Source: Rhodospirillales bacterium (GTDB lineage Bacteria; Pseudomonadota; Alphaproteobacteria; Rhodospirillales; Casp-alpha2). Taken from it: a stretch of 5,971 nucleotides of DNA. This document shows positions 1 to 4,673 of the stretch, one piece after another (positions within the stretch are counted from its first letter, which is position 1; the number at the start of each line of letters is the position of its first letter). A model generated the notes under the pieces. That model was not told the DNA's origin, ran no database searches, and saw nothing but the letters and a program-made list of their open reading frames with translations. The stretch lies in contig JABJOR010000528.1 in NCBI GenBank assembly GCA_018664265.1, positions 1 through 5,971 of the forward strand, given 5' to 3'. The position numbers and the translations under genes are program-made.

Positions 1-1
1 A

Positions 2-26
2 GGGTAATACCCCCGTAAATTAGTGG
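2..26 (+). repeat. Left terminal inverted repeat of first IS
   Basis: The outer 13 bases GGGTAATACCCCC are identical to the reverse complement of the right end. After that the two ends align only with a one-base shift (TTAG shared). The outermost 11 bases, GGGTAATACCC, are themselves palindromic about their central A. Confidence 0.85.
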
Positions 27-73
27 TCTTCATGAGTAGAATTTTCTCGTATTATAAACGCAGGAGATTCACT

Positions 74-340
74 ATGAAAAAGTCACGTTATTCAGACAGT
101 CAAATCATGAGTATTTTGAAGCAGGCCGAGGCCGGAGCGAAGGTTCCAGATCTTTGCCGTGAACATGGTATGAGCGATGCTTCATTCTATAAATGGCGCG
201 CAAAATATGGCGGCATGGATGCATCGCTTATGACCCGCATGAAAGAACTTGAAGCCGAGAATAACCGGCTTAAGAAAATGTATGCCGATGTTCAGCTTCA
301 AAATGATGTCATCAAGGAAGCCATGGCAAAAAAGTGGTAA
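74..340 (+). CDS. IS3-family transposase OrfA (first IS)
   Basis: Codes for an 88-aa DNA-binding protein that recognises the element ends and forms the N-terminal part of the OrfAB transposase. Residues 1-50 form a helix-turn-helix of the Tnp_1 type, including [18 protein letters not shown] and [21 protein letters not shown]. Residues 56-87 form a leucine-zipper-like coiled coil ([13 protein letters not shown]). An in-frame start at 23 exists, but the ATG at 74 is preferred because AGGAG (62-66) lies 7 nt before it and the protein then begins MKKSRYS, as in relatives. The frame ends at TAA 338-340, just after the slippery A AAA AAG, and overlaps orfB. The IS407-type wording ([20 protein letters not shown]) is recognised from family knowledge. 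Confidence 0.9.
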   Translation: MKKSRYSDSQIMSILKQAEAGAKVPDLCREHGMSDASFYKWRAKYGGMDASLMTRMKELEAENNRLKKMYADVQLQNDVIKEAMAKKW

Positions 341-365
341 AGCCGTCCCGACGTCGCGAGATGGC
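314..365 (+). promoter_or_regulatory. Programmed -1 frameshift signal of first IS
   Basis: The heptamer A AAA AAG lies at 328-334, in phase with orfA (codons 329-331 AAA and 332-334 AAG). A -1 slip there moves ribosomes directly into the orfB frame at 334. An SD-like AAGGAAG lies at 314-320, 7 nt before the heptamer. A stem can form downstream: 342-347 (GCCGTC) pairs with 360-365 (GATGGC, one G-U pair), then one mismatch and two more G-C pairs around a 6-nt loop. The stem starts 7 nt after the heptamer. All three elements are standard for IS3-family recoding. The pairing was done by eye. Confidence 0.8.
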
Positions 366-1173
366 AAAGGTTGCTGTCAGCAAGGGGCGGCTAAACATCA
401 GGGCGGCCTGTGAAGCCTTCACGATCAGCGAGACGTGTTATCGCTATCAGCCGAAGTTCAGCGATGAGAATGCAGATATTGGCGATTGGTTGATCGGTTT
501 AACGAAGTCCCATCGAAACTGGGGCTTTATGCTGTGCTTTCTGTATTTGCGTAACGTGAAGGGCTTCAAGTGGAACCACAAGCGTGTTTACCGTATCTAC
601 TGTGAGCTGGAGCTGAACTTGCGTATTAAACCAAAGAAGCGTTTATATCGGGAAAAACCTGAACCGCTCTCCGTGCCATCCACCATCAACGAAGTCTGGT
701 CGATGGATTTCATGCACGATCAACTCATGGATGGGCGCAGCTTCAGGACGTTCAATGTGATTGATGATTTCAACCGGGAGGGGCTGGGGATTGAAGTTGA
801 TTTTTCACTGCCAGCGCCTCGTGTGATTCGTGCGCTGGATCGAATTATCGAGTGGAGAGGATGGCCTCTGGCGATACGATGCGATAATGGCCCGGAATAT
901 ATCAGTACGTTACTGGCGACCTGGGCTGAAAACAAAGGCATTACTTTGCAATTTATTCAACCCGGCAAACCACAGCAAAATGCCTATGTTGAACGCTATA
1001 ATCGAACGGTCAGGTATGACTGGCTGAACCAGTATCTGTTTGAAACAATCGAAGACGTGCAGGGGGCCGCAACGGCGTGGCTCTGGACATACAACAACGA
1101 AAGACCCAATATGGCTATCGGCGGGATAACGCCGATGCAGAAACTGGCTACGGTAATGCCCGTTGCCGCTTAA
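334..1173 (+). CDS. IS3-family transposase OrfB, DDE integrase (first IS)
   Basis: This is the catalytic part of the transposase, which cuts and joins the IS ends. It is open from GTG 334 (279 aa), but there is no Shine-Dalgarno for that GTG. It is best read as the C-terminal part of a 366-aa OrfAB fusion made by -1 frameshifting, with codon 334-336 read as Val. Residues 60-89 form an HTH_21-like helical region (HRNWGF to KRVYRIY). The rve/RNase H core follows: D125 (VWSMDFM), D184 (RCDNGPEY) and E220 ([12 protein letters not shown]), with exactly 35 residues between the second Asp and the Glu. The conserved basic residue seven after Glu is R227. The C-terminus has the usual YNNERPN block. 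No disruption is visible, so the element could be active. Confidence 0.9.
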   Translation: MVKPSRRREMAKVAVSKGRLNIRAACEAFTISETCYRYQPKFSDENADIGDWLIGLTKSHRNWGFMLCFLYLRNVKGFKWNHKRVYRIYCELELNLRIKPKKRLYREKPEPLSVPSTINEVWSMDFMHDQLMDGRSFRTFNVIDDFNREGLGIEVDFSLPAPRVIRALDRIIEWRGWPLAIRCDNGPEYISTLLATWAENKGITLQFIQPGKPQQNAYVERYNRTVRYDWLNQYLFETIEDVQGAATAWLWTYNNERPNMAIGGITPMQKLATVMPVAA

Positions 1174-1191
1174 ACGATTCTACTCTCAAAG

Positions 1192-1216
1192 GCCCCTAAA
1201 TATGGGGGTATTACCC
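1192..1216 (-). repeat. Right terminal inverted repeat of first IS
   Basis: Ends in GGGGGTATTACCC, the reverse complement of the left tip. It lies 18 bp after the orfB stop codon, which is the usual compact layout for IS3-family elements. Confidence 0.85.
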
Positions 1217-1249
1217 ATCTAAATCTTATCTGCGCAACAATGGATTGGG

Positions 1250-1253
1250 AAAG
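1250..1253. repeat. Target-site duplication AAAG, left copy
   Basis: AAAG abuts the TGACCCT left tip of the second IS and matches the four bases after its right tip (2482-2485). Confidence 0.8.
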
Positions 1254-1279
1254 TGACCCTCTCCCCATAACTTGATCCA
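1254..1279 (+). repeat. Left terminal inverted repeat of second IS
   Basis: Begins TGACCCTCTCCCCA and continues to CTTGATCCA. The reverse complement of the right end reads TGACCCTATCCCCA and then CTTGAGCCA, so the two match apart from a few bases and one single-base gap. Confidence 0.88.
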
Positions 1280-1320
1280 TGTTGAAGTTAGTGTTTTCAT
1301 CAATTTACTGGAGACACATA

Positions 1321-1581
1321 ATGAAACGCAGATACACAGACGAGCAGATTATTGGGATATTGAAGGAATACGAGGCCGGGGTTAAGGCCACGGAGCTTTG
1401 CCGCAAATACGGCATGTCAGACGCAACATTCTACAAATGGAAAGCTAAGTTCTCAGGCCTTGAAGTCAGTGAGGCACGGCGCTTGCGCGATTTGGAAGAC
1501 GAGAACCGGCGATTAAAGAAGCTTGTCGCGGATTTATCCCTGGACAAGATGGCACTTGAGGAAGTGCTAAAAAAGATATGA
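1321..1581 (+). CDS. IS3-family transposase OrfA (second IS)
   Basis: Codes for an 86-aa DNA-binding component of the second IS. Residues 1-45 form a helix-turn-helix domain ([20 protein letters not shown] and [19 protein letters not shown]). Residues 50-85 form a heptad-rich coiled coil ([15 protein letters not shown]). An upstream in-frame ATG exists at 1279, but the ATG at 1321 is chosen because GGAGA (1310-1314) lies 6 nt before it and the resulting N-terminus matches the family. The stop TGA (1579-1581) overlaps the orfB ATG (1578-1580) as ATGA. The protein resembles OrfA of the first IS throughout but differs at many positions, so they belong to one subgroup and are different elements. 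Confidence 0.92.
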   Translation: MKRRYTDEQIIGILKEYEAGVKATELCRKYGMSDATFYKWKAKFSGLEVSEARRLRDLEDENRRLKKLVADLSLDKMALEEVLKKI

Positions 1582-1630
1582 GCCCCAAAGATCATCGTCG
1601 TGTTGTGACGATTTGCAGAAATTTGGGGCT
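1552..1630 (+). promoter_or_regulatory. Elaborate -1 frameshift signal of second IS
   Basis: The slippery A AAA AAG lies at 1569-1575, in phase with orfA (AAA 1570-1572, AAG 1573-1575). Directly upstream is a perfect 6-bp hairpin, GCACTT (1552-1557) with AAGTGC (1562-1567), whose 4-nt loop is the SD-like GAGG. Five nt downstream begins a 9-bp perfect stem, AGCCCCAAA (1581-1589) with TTTGGGGCT (1622-1630). It encloses a second hairpin, ATCGTC (1594-1599) with GACGAT (1607-1612). SD-like stimulators and downstream stems are known in IS3-family recoding. The upstream hairpin around the SD-like loop is an observation made here. Confidence 0.85.
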
Positions 1631-2426
1631 GAGTGAGAGACGTTCCTGCCGAATCATGAACATCCCGCGCTCGACAATCCGCTATCGGTCTGTGCGTCCG
1701 CCAGACACGATCTTGCGACAGCGTCTGCATGATCTATCTGATCGTCACCGCCGTTTCGGCCATCCCCGGTTGCATGTATTGCTTCACCGTGAAGGCTTTA
1801 AAGCCAATCATAAGAAGACACACAGGCTTTACGTGGAAGAAGGCTTGCAAGTTCGCAAGCGCAAGAAACGGCGGCGCTCCGCCGTCATGCGGCGGCCACT
1901 GGTTTTACCATCTCGCCCCATACAAAGGTGGAGTATGGACTTCATGAGCGACCAATTATCCAGTGGACGGCGCATCCGGCTATTCAACGTAATCGATGAT
2001 TTTACCAGAGCCTGCCATACCATCACTGTTGATTATTCGATTAATGGTCGACGCGTCGCCAGAGAGTTAAGCCGATTAATTGATTTACACGGCAGGCCAG
2101 AATTCATTGTTTGTGATAACGGCACTGAATTTACATCTTTGGTGATGTTCGATTGGGCGCAACGCAATGGCGTTGGGCTGCAATTTATCCAACCCGGTAA
2201 ACCCAACCAGAATGGTTTTTGTGAATCATTCAATGGCCGTGTGCGTGATGAATGCCTGAATGAAAGCTTATTTTCAAACTTGCGTGAAGTTAAGGAAATT
2301 ACAGCGAAATGGAGAAATGCATATAATTTTGAACGACCCCATTCCGCTTTGAACTGGGCAACCCCAGATGAATTTACGAAATCATGTTCCGGGTTAACCC
2401 GGAACATGATGGACAAGGTCGCATGA
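1578..2426 (+). CDS. IS3-family transposase OrfB, DDE integrase (second IS)
   Basis: This is the catalytic transposase part, 282 aa if started at ATG 1578. In the frameshift product it is preceded by one Asp codon (1575-1577), giving a 368-aa OrfAB. Residues 55-88 are the helical HTH_21-like region ([17 protein letters not shown]). Residues 93-101 are a strongly basic run (RKRKKRRR). The DDE residues are D121 (RWSMDFM), D180 (VCDNGTEF) and E216 ([17 protein letters not shown]). There are exactly 35 residues between D180 and E216, and R223 lies seven after Glu. The tail after the conserved [12 protein letters not shown] block is encoded partly by a perfect palindrome (2381-2410). No frameshift or stop interrupts it. 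Confidence 0.93.
   Translation: MSPKDHRRVVTICRNLGLSERRSCRIMNIPRSTIRYRSVRPPDTILRQRLHDLSDRHRRFGHPRLHVLLHREGFKANHKKTHRLYVEEGLQVRKRKKRRRSAVMRRPLVLPSRPIQRWSMDFMSDQLSSGRRIRLFNVIDDFTRACHTITVDYSINGRRVARELSRLIDLHGRPEFIVCDNGTEFTSLVMFDWAQRNGVGLQFIQPGKPNQNGFCESFNGRVRDECLNESLFSNLREVKEITAKWRNAYNFERPHSALNWATPDEFTKSCSGLTRNMMDKVA
2381..2410. repeat. Perfect 30-bp palindrome in the orfB tail
   Basis: The arm ATCATGTTCCGGGTT is followed at once by its exact reverse complement AACCCGGAACATGAT, centred on GTTAAC. It lies inside the last 15 codons of orfB, after the conserved integrase domain. In RNA it could form a stem of about 13 bp with a TTAA loop. No T-run follows, so it is not a classical terminator. It could block transcription or translation read-through, or protect the 3' end of the transposase mRNA. 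Confidence 0.9.
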
Positions 2427-2456
2427 GCCTGTCATGCATAATCACTACCTTCTCAG

Positions 2457-2481
2457 TGGCTCAAGGTTGGGGATAGGGTCA
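2457..2481 (-). repeat. Right terminal inverted repeat of second IS
   Basis: Runs from TGGCTCAAGG to the tip ATAGGGTCA, the imperfect inverse of the left end at 1254-1279. It lies 30 bp after the orfB stop codon. Confidence 0.88.
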
Positions 2482-2485
2482 AAAG
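2482..2485. repeat. Target-site duplication AAAG, right copy
   Basis: AAAG directly follows the right tip of the second IS. It equals the left flank at 1250-1253, and its 4-bp length fits IS407-type elements. Confidence 0.8.
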
Positions 2486-2637
2486 AGATGAGATACAGTA
2501 TGCCTCATTGATGACAAACAGCCCCATCAATATTGTCGGAACGGCCCCTTTTCTCCTCCTAATCATATATCGCTAAAAGAATCTGAAATTCGAATACAAA
2601 TACACTGCGTGAAATGCTAGATGGTGGGAGCCTAATT
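2482..2637. other. Short non-coding stretch after the second IS
   Basis: Holds no gene or clear promoter that I can support. Its first part continues the sequence that was split by the second IS: joining 1217-1253 to 2486 onward gives a reading frame open to TAA at 2573-2575 (see findings). The right end of the IS shows no obvious outward -35 box. Confidence 0.5.
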
Positions 2638-2820
2638 ATGGTAGCCAATTCATTACCAATGAAAATTTCTGTACCAAGTGGCCCAAGAAATGGGGGCATC
2701 TCTCCATTCACATTACAATTGTCTCTGGACAACCAAATGTTAAGATTTTACGCTATATGCTTTGATATCAATTGGCTTGTTTATTTAGTGGAGATTATTG
2801 ATGAAGAAAATACTTCTTAG
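2638..2820 (+). CDS. Small hypothetical protein, 60 aa
   Basis: I do not recognise this ORF. The ATG at 2638 is preferred over the earlier in-frame ATG at 2614 because GGGAG (2626-2630) lies 7 nt upstream of 2638. The product begins MVANSLPMKISVPSGPRNGG and then alternates polar and hydrophobic residues (PFTLQLSLDNQMLRFYAICF). It ends in a hydrophobic patch and an acidic tail (WLVYLVEIIDEENTS). There is no signal peptide or convincing membrane segment. Its 3' end overlaps the start of the lipoprotein gene by 20 bp, and that gene's Shine-Dalgarno lies inside it. Such a layout suggests translational coupling if the ORF is real. Its base composition is AT-rich like the genes that follow. It could be a chance ORF. 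Confidence 0.4.
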   Translation: MVANSLPMKISVPSGPRNGGISPFTLQLSLDNQMLRFYAICFDINWLVYLVEIIDEENTS

Positions 2821-2941
2821 TGCAATTATGCTAGCTTTCGCATCCTTGAATGGCTGTTCAGTCATGATGCCGATAGTAGACACCATTGAAAAAGTGTATG
2901 AAACCGTTGATGCTGGACAGGAAAATAATTTGGTTGGGTAA
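2801..2941 (+). CDS. Small lipoprotein, 46 aa
   Basis: Encodes a 46-aa predicted lipoprotein. The ATG at 2801 has GGAGA (2790-2794) 6 nt upstream. Residues 1-18 form a classic type II signal peptide: two lysines (MKK), a hydrophobic stretch (ILLSAIMLAFAS), then the lipobox L-N-G-C with the acylated cysteine at position 19. The mature part is only 28 residues (CSVMMPIVDTIEK to ENNLVG). It has a short, possibly amphipathic helix and net negative charge. Ser follows the cysteine at +2, so by the usual Lol rule it would go to the outer membrane. It lies 39 bp before the multi-pass membrane protein gene, probably in the same transcript. I cannot assign a function or family. It could be a partner or anchor for the membrane proteins downstream, or an entericidin-like small lipoprotein. 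Confidence 0.75.
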   Translation: MKKILLSAIMLAFASLNGCSVMMPIVDTIEKVYETVDAGQENNLVG

Positions 2942-2980
2942 GTTTTAATAGCCCTAAAATTGATTCAGCAGGTGGCGTGA

Positions 2981-3655
2981 ATGTCGGAAGACGAAAATGG
3001 CAAAAAGAAACCTAGTCGGGTTAAGCTGGACGCTTTCCTGTCGTTTGGAATTGTGTCTGTCCCATTAATTGTCTTTGGATCATTAGAGTACGGCTGGGAG
3101 TTCGCCTGGAAAGTTAAAACATGGGCTAACGTGTTCTCCAATATTACAGTTTACCTTATTTTGCTTAGCCCCGTAATGTCTTGGTACTTTACGACATTGA
3201 ATGACTCAATCAAAAATGCAAAATTGGAATCAGGAGAATATAGCGACAAGATTGCCAAGCTATTTTCTTACCGTGGGTACCTGTTAATACATTTTTCCAC
3301 GTTCTTACTAGCAACAACCATGTTTATTGCAAATCAGATAAATTTTATTCTTTACTCCTCCGCATACGACCCTATTACCAAGAAAATTATCCCTCTTTCA
3401 GACCATTTAGACATTCACCCAATACTCCTAGCATCCTTTATTGTTGCAGTAGTAAGTGCGGTGATTTTACTTCACTATATGGGGAGGGGATCGAAGTTAC
3501 TTCGGGCATATAAGGAGCATAATCATAGAGAATGGTTTGGTGTTCCTTATGACGTGTTTGTCTATGGACGGATTGCTGCTTTGTGGGCATTTGTGTACGT
3601 GGACGTATACGGTGCGTACATAAACTATGTGATTGAGAAAAGCCTTGCCTCATAA
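2981..3655 (+). CDS. Multi-pass inner-membrane protein of unknown function
   Basis: Encodes 224 aa. The ATG at 2981 follows AGGTGG (2970-2975) with a 5-nt spacer. The N-terminus is charged and has no signal sequence (MSEDENGKKKPSRVKLD). About five hydrophobic segments follow, near residues 17-36, 52-71, 98-117, 146-167 and 196-216. There are polar loops between them, the first at about 72-97 (NDSIKNAKLESGEYSDK) and a basic one at 168-186 (GRGSKLLRAYKEHNHREW). I see no catalytic motif and do not recognise the family. The AT-rich codon use matches the genes on both sides and differs from glmU, which suggests a transferred segment. It lies between the lipoprotein gene and the DedA-like gene, so an envelope role is likely but unproven. 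Confidence 0.8.
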   Translation: MSEDENGKKKPSRVKLDAFLSFGIVSVPLIVFGSLEYGWEFAWKVKTWANVFSNITVYLILLSPVMSWYFTTLNDSIKNAKLESGEYSDKIAKLFSYRGYLLIHFSTFLLATTMFIANQINFILYSSAYDPITKKIIPLSDHLDIHPILLASFIVAVVSAVILLHYMGRGSKLLRAYKEHNHREWFGVPYDVFVYGRIAALWAFVYVDVYGAYINYVIEKSLAS

Positions 3656-3689
3656 GTTTCTTGGTGTGGTTTTTCATGCAAGGGGTTTT

Positions 3690-4343
3690 TTGTATATCGC
3701 CGCCTTGTTGATTAGTTTTGACTACCTACAGAGCTTTGTTAATTTTCAAGCCTTAGTTGATTATTCATTGCAAATGTATGATAAAAGGGGTTGGGTATTT
3801 TTTGCTCTACTATTGGCCTTTTCCATTATGGAAACGGTATTCGTATTGAGTTTTTATTTTCCCGGGTCCGTTGTCCTTGTAACTATTCTCTTAACTTTTC
3901 GTGATTTTCCATTAGCAAATATTTTACCATTATTGCTGGCAATATGGCTTGGTATACTTGCGGGCGTAATGTTCAATTATGTATTGGGTCGTTTTTTTCA
4001 ACCTTTCGTAAATCGACTCGGGCACACGGAGATATTGGCAAAAGCAAGATACGTTCTAGAAAAATATGGCACATTAGGAGCTTTTTTTATGGCAATTCAT
4101 CCCAATTATATAGGCGCTTTTTATCTAGCTTCTGGTATAGCAAAGGTCGATTTGAAAGGCATTGCTGTAGCAACTTTTTTTGGGACGTTAGCATCAATAA
4201 TGATATGGACTTGGATTGTCATAAACGTTTCTGAGTTTGCGATGGAAACATCAATGAACCACACAACATTTTTGAGCATTGCATGTGTAATTATTGGTAT
4301 TTTATATGGGGTATTCAAAAGTTATTTCGCAAAGCAAAAATAG
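3690..4343 (+). CDS. Divergent DedA/VTT-like membrane protein
   Basis: Encodes about 217 aa if started at TTG 3690, where AAGGGG (3680-3685) is the only good Shine-Dalgarno. The same frame is open back to TTG 3633 (236 aa), which would overlap the previous gene by 23 bp without a ribosome site, so the start is uncertain. Hydrophobic segments lie near residues 1-19, 34-70 (probably a re-entrant pair), 73-103, 126-150, 158-180 and 192-213. DedA/VTT-like features, in order, are E48 in the first core helix, the FPG motif (P58-G59), NYVLGR (G100-R101), HPN (137-139) with a glycine at 149, and a late aromatic helix (IWTWI). DedA proteins act in the inner membrane as proton-motive-force-linked transporters or lipid scramblases. 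The two arginines usual after the third core block are absent, so the role may differ. The family call is moderate, made from motif order alone. Confidence 0.65.
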   Translation: MYIAALLISFDYLQSFVNFQALVDYSLQMYDKRGWVFFALLLAFSIMETVFVLSFYFPGSVVLVTILLTFRDFPLANILPLLLAIWLGILAGVMFNYVLGRFFQPFVNRLGHTEILAKARYVLEKYGTLGAFFMAIHPNYIGAFYLASGIAKVDLKGIAVATFFGTLASIMIWTWIVINVSEFAMETSMNHTTFLSIACVIIGILYGVFKSYFAKQK

Positions 4344-4673
4344 GACAACATATTTCTATTAAAGATCAATGGGGTCAGAGAAAAAGATCAATGGTGAGAT
4401 CAATGGGGTCAGAGAAAATTGGTTTCTAATAATTGCCTGAGCCACAGATCAAAGGGATTAAAGTAAATTGAATTCACCTAATTTAAAGAGATATAGGTTT
4501 ATCTTTTTTGCCTGTCAGCCAGTTGCATGGTGACCAAGTAAATCACTACAAAAAATAAACTATTGCTTGCAGGAATTCGTAACAATCTTTGACTTGGCCT
4601 GCTCTCTGTCCTGTGGCACTTTCTCCATACTGATTCGTATTTCTGAAATTTTGACCGTGTTGCAGACCAACTT
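4344..4673. other. Intergenic region before glmU
   Basis: 330 bp without a supported gene. It carries the direct repeats at 4363-4418. It also has a weak terminator-like signal: ACCTA (4476-4480) can pair with TAGGT (4494-4498), and a T-run lies at 4504-4509, but the 5-bp stem is too poor to call. A TTGACT lies at 4589-4594 with no good -10 box at 17 bp, so I do not name a glmU promoter. Base composition shifts towards glmU-like near the right end, which makes this the likely junction between accessory and core DNA. Confidence 0.6.
4363..4418 (+). repeat. Direct repeats containing GATCAATGGGGTCAGAG
   Basis: A 22-bp unit (AGATCAATGGGGTCAG, then AGAAAA) occurs at 4363-4384 and 4397-4418 without a mismatch, a period of 34 bp. 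A 10-bp partial copy (AGATCAATGG) lies between them at 4385-4394. The GGGGTCAGAG core is one I associate from memory with sequences flanking REP-associated (RAYT/IS200-like) transposase genes in proteobacteria. No such transposase is in this window, so this may be a remnant. That link is tentative. Confidence 0.8.

Larger units (their letters stand above)
2..1216 (+). mobile_element. IS3-family (IS407-type) insertion sequence, first copy
   Basis: An apparently complete insertion sequence of about 1215 bp. It is bounded by inverted ends whose outer 13 bases (GGGTAATACCCCC) match perfectly, with looser pairing for about 12 more. It holds orfA and orfB in the order and -1 phase typical of the IS3 family, and the orfA type and length fit the IS407 group. 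The left end lies at the window edge, so the target duplication cannot be read in full. The base at position 1 (A) does not fit a 3- or 4-bp duplication of the right flank (ATC or ATCT) if the ends are exactly 2 and 1216. The true ends may therefore be 1 and 1217 with a mismatched tip, or the copy may lack a duplication. Both ORFs are intact. Confidence 0.88.
1254..2481 (+). mobile_element. IS3-family (IS407-type) insertion sequence, second copy
   Basis: A complete 1228-bp insertion sequence. Its ends begin TGACCCT-TCCCCA and match over 25-26 bp as inverted repeats with a few mismatches and one gap. The flanks carry a 4-bp direct duplication, AAAG, at 1250-1253 and 2482-2485, which agrees with the 4-bp duplication known for the IS407 group. 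It contains intact orfA and orfB joined by a frameshift signal. It is related to the first IS but clearly different in protein sequence and in its ends, so this is not a tandem duplication. The clean target duplication suggests a simple, fairly recent insertion 37 bp from the end of the first element. Confidence 0.93.

Noticed and set aside
182..2416. Several open frames on the minus strand and in other plus frames across the two IS elements
   Set aside because: They lie opposite or within orfA/orfB, encode low-complexity or arginine/serine-rich peptides, and lack ribosome sites. The transposase frames have full catalytic motifs.
2482..2637. Outward promoter from the right end of the second IS driving the cassette
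   Set aside because: No TTGACA-like hexamer with a spaced TATAAT-like partner was found at the IS end or just after it.
3944..4234. 96-codon plus-strand frame within the DedA-like gene
   Set aside because: It runs in another frame of a gene with better membrane-protein structure, and its product has no coherent hydrophobic pattern.
4476..4509. Terminator-like hairpin followed by a T-run
   Set aside because: The stem is only 5 bp with a 13-nt loop, too weak to call an intrinsic terminator.
4589..4617. TTGACT as a glmU -35 box
   Set aside because: No acceptable -10 hexamer lies 16-18 bp downstream.
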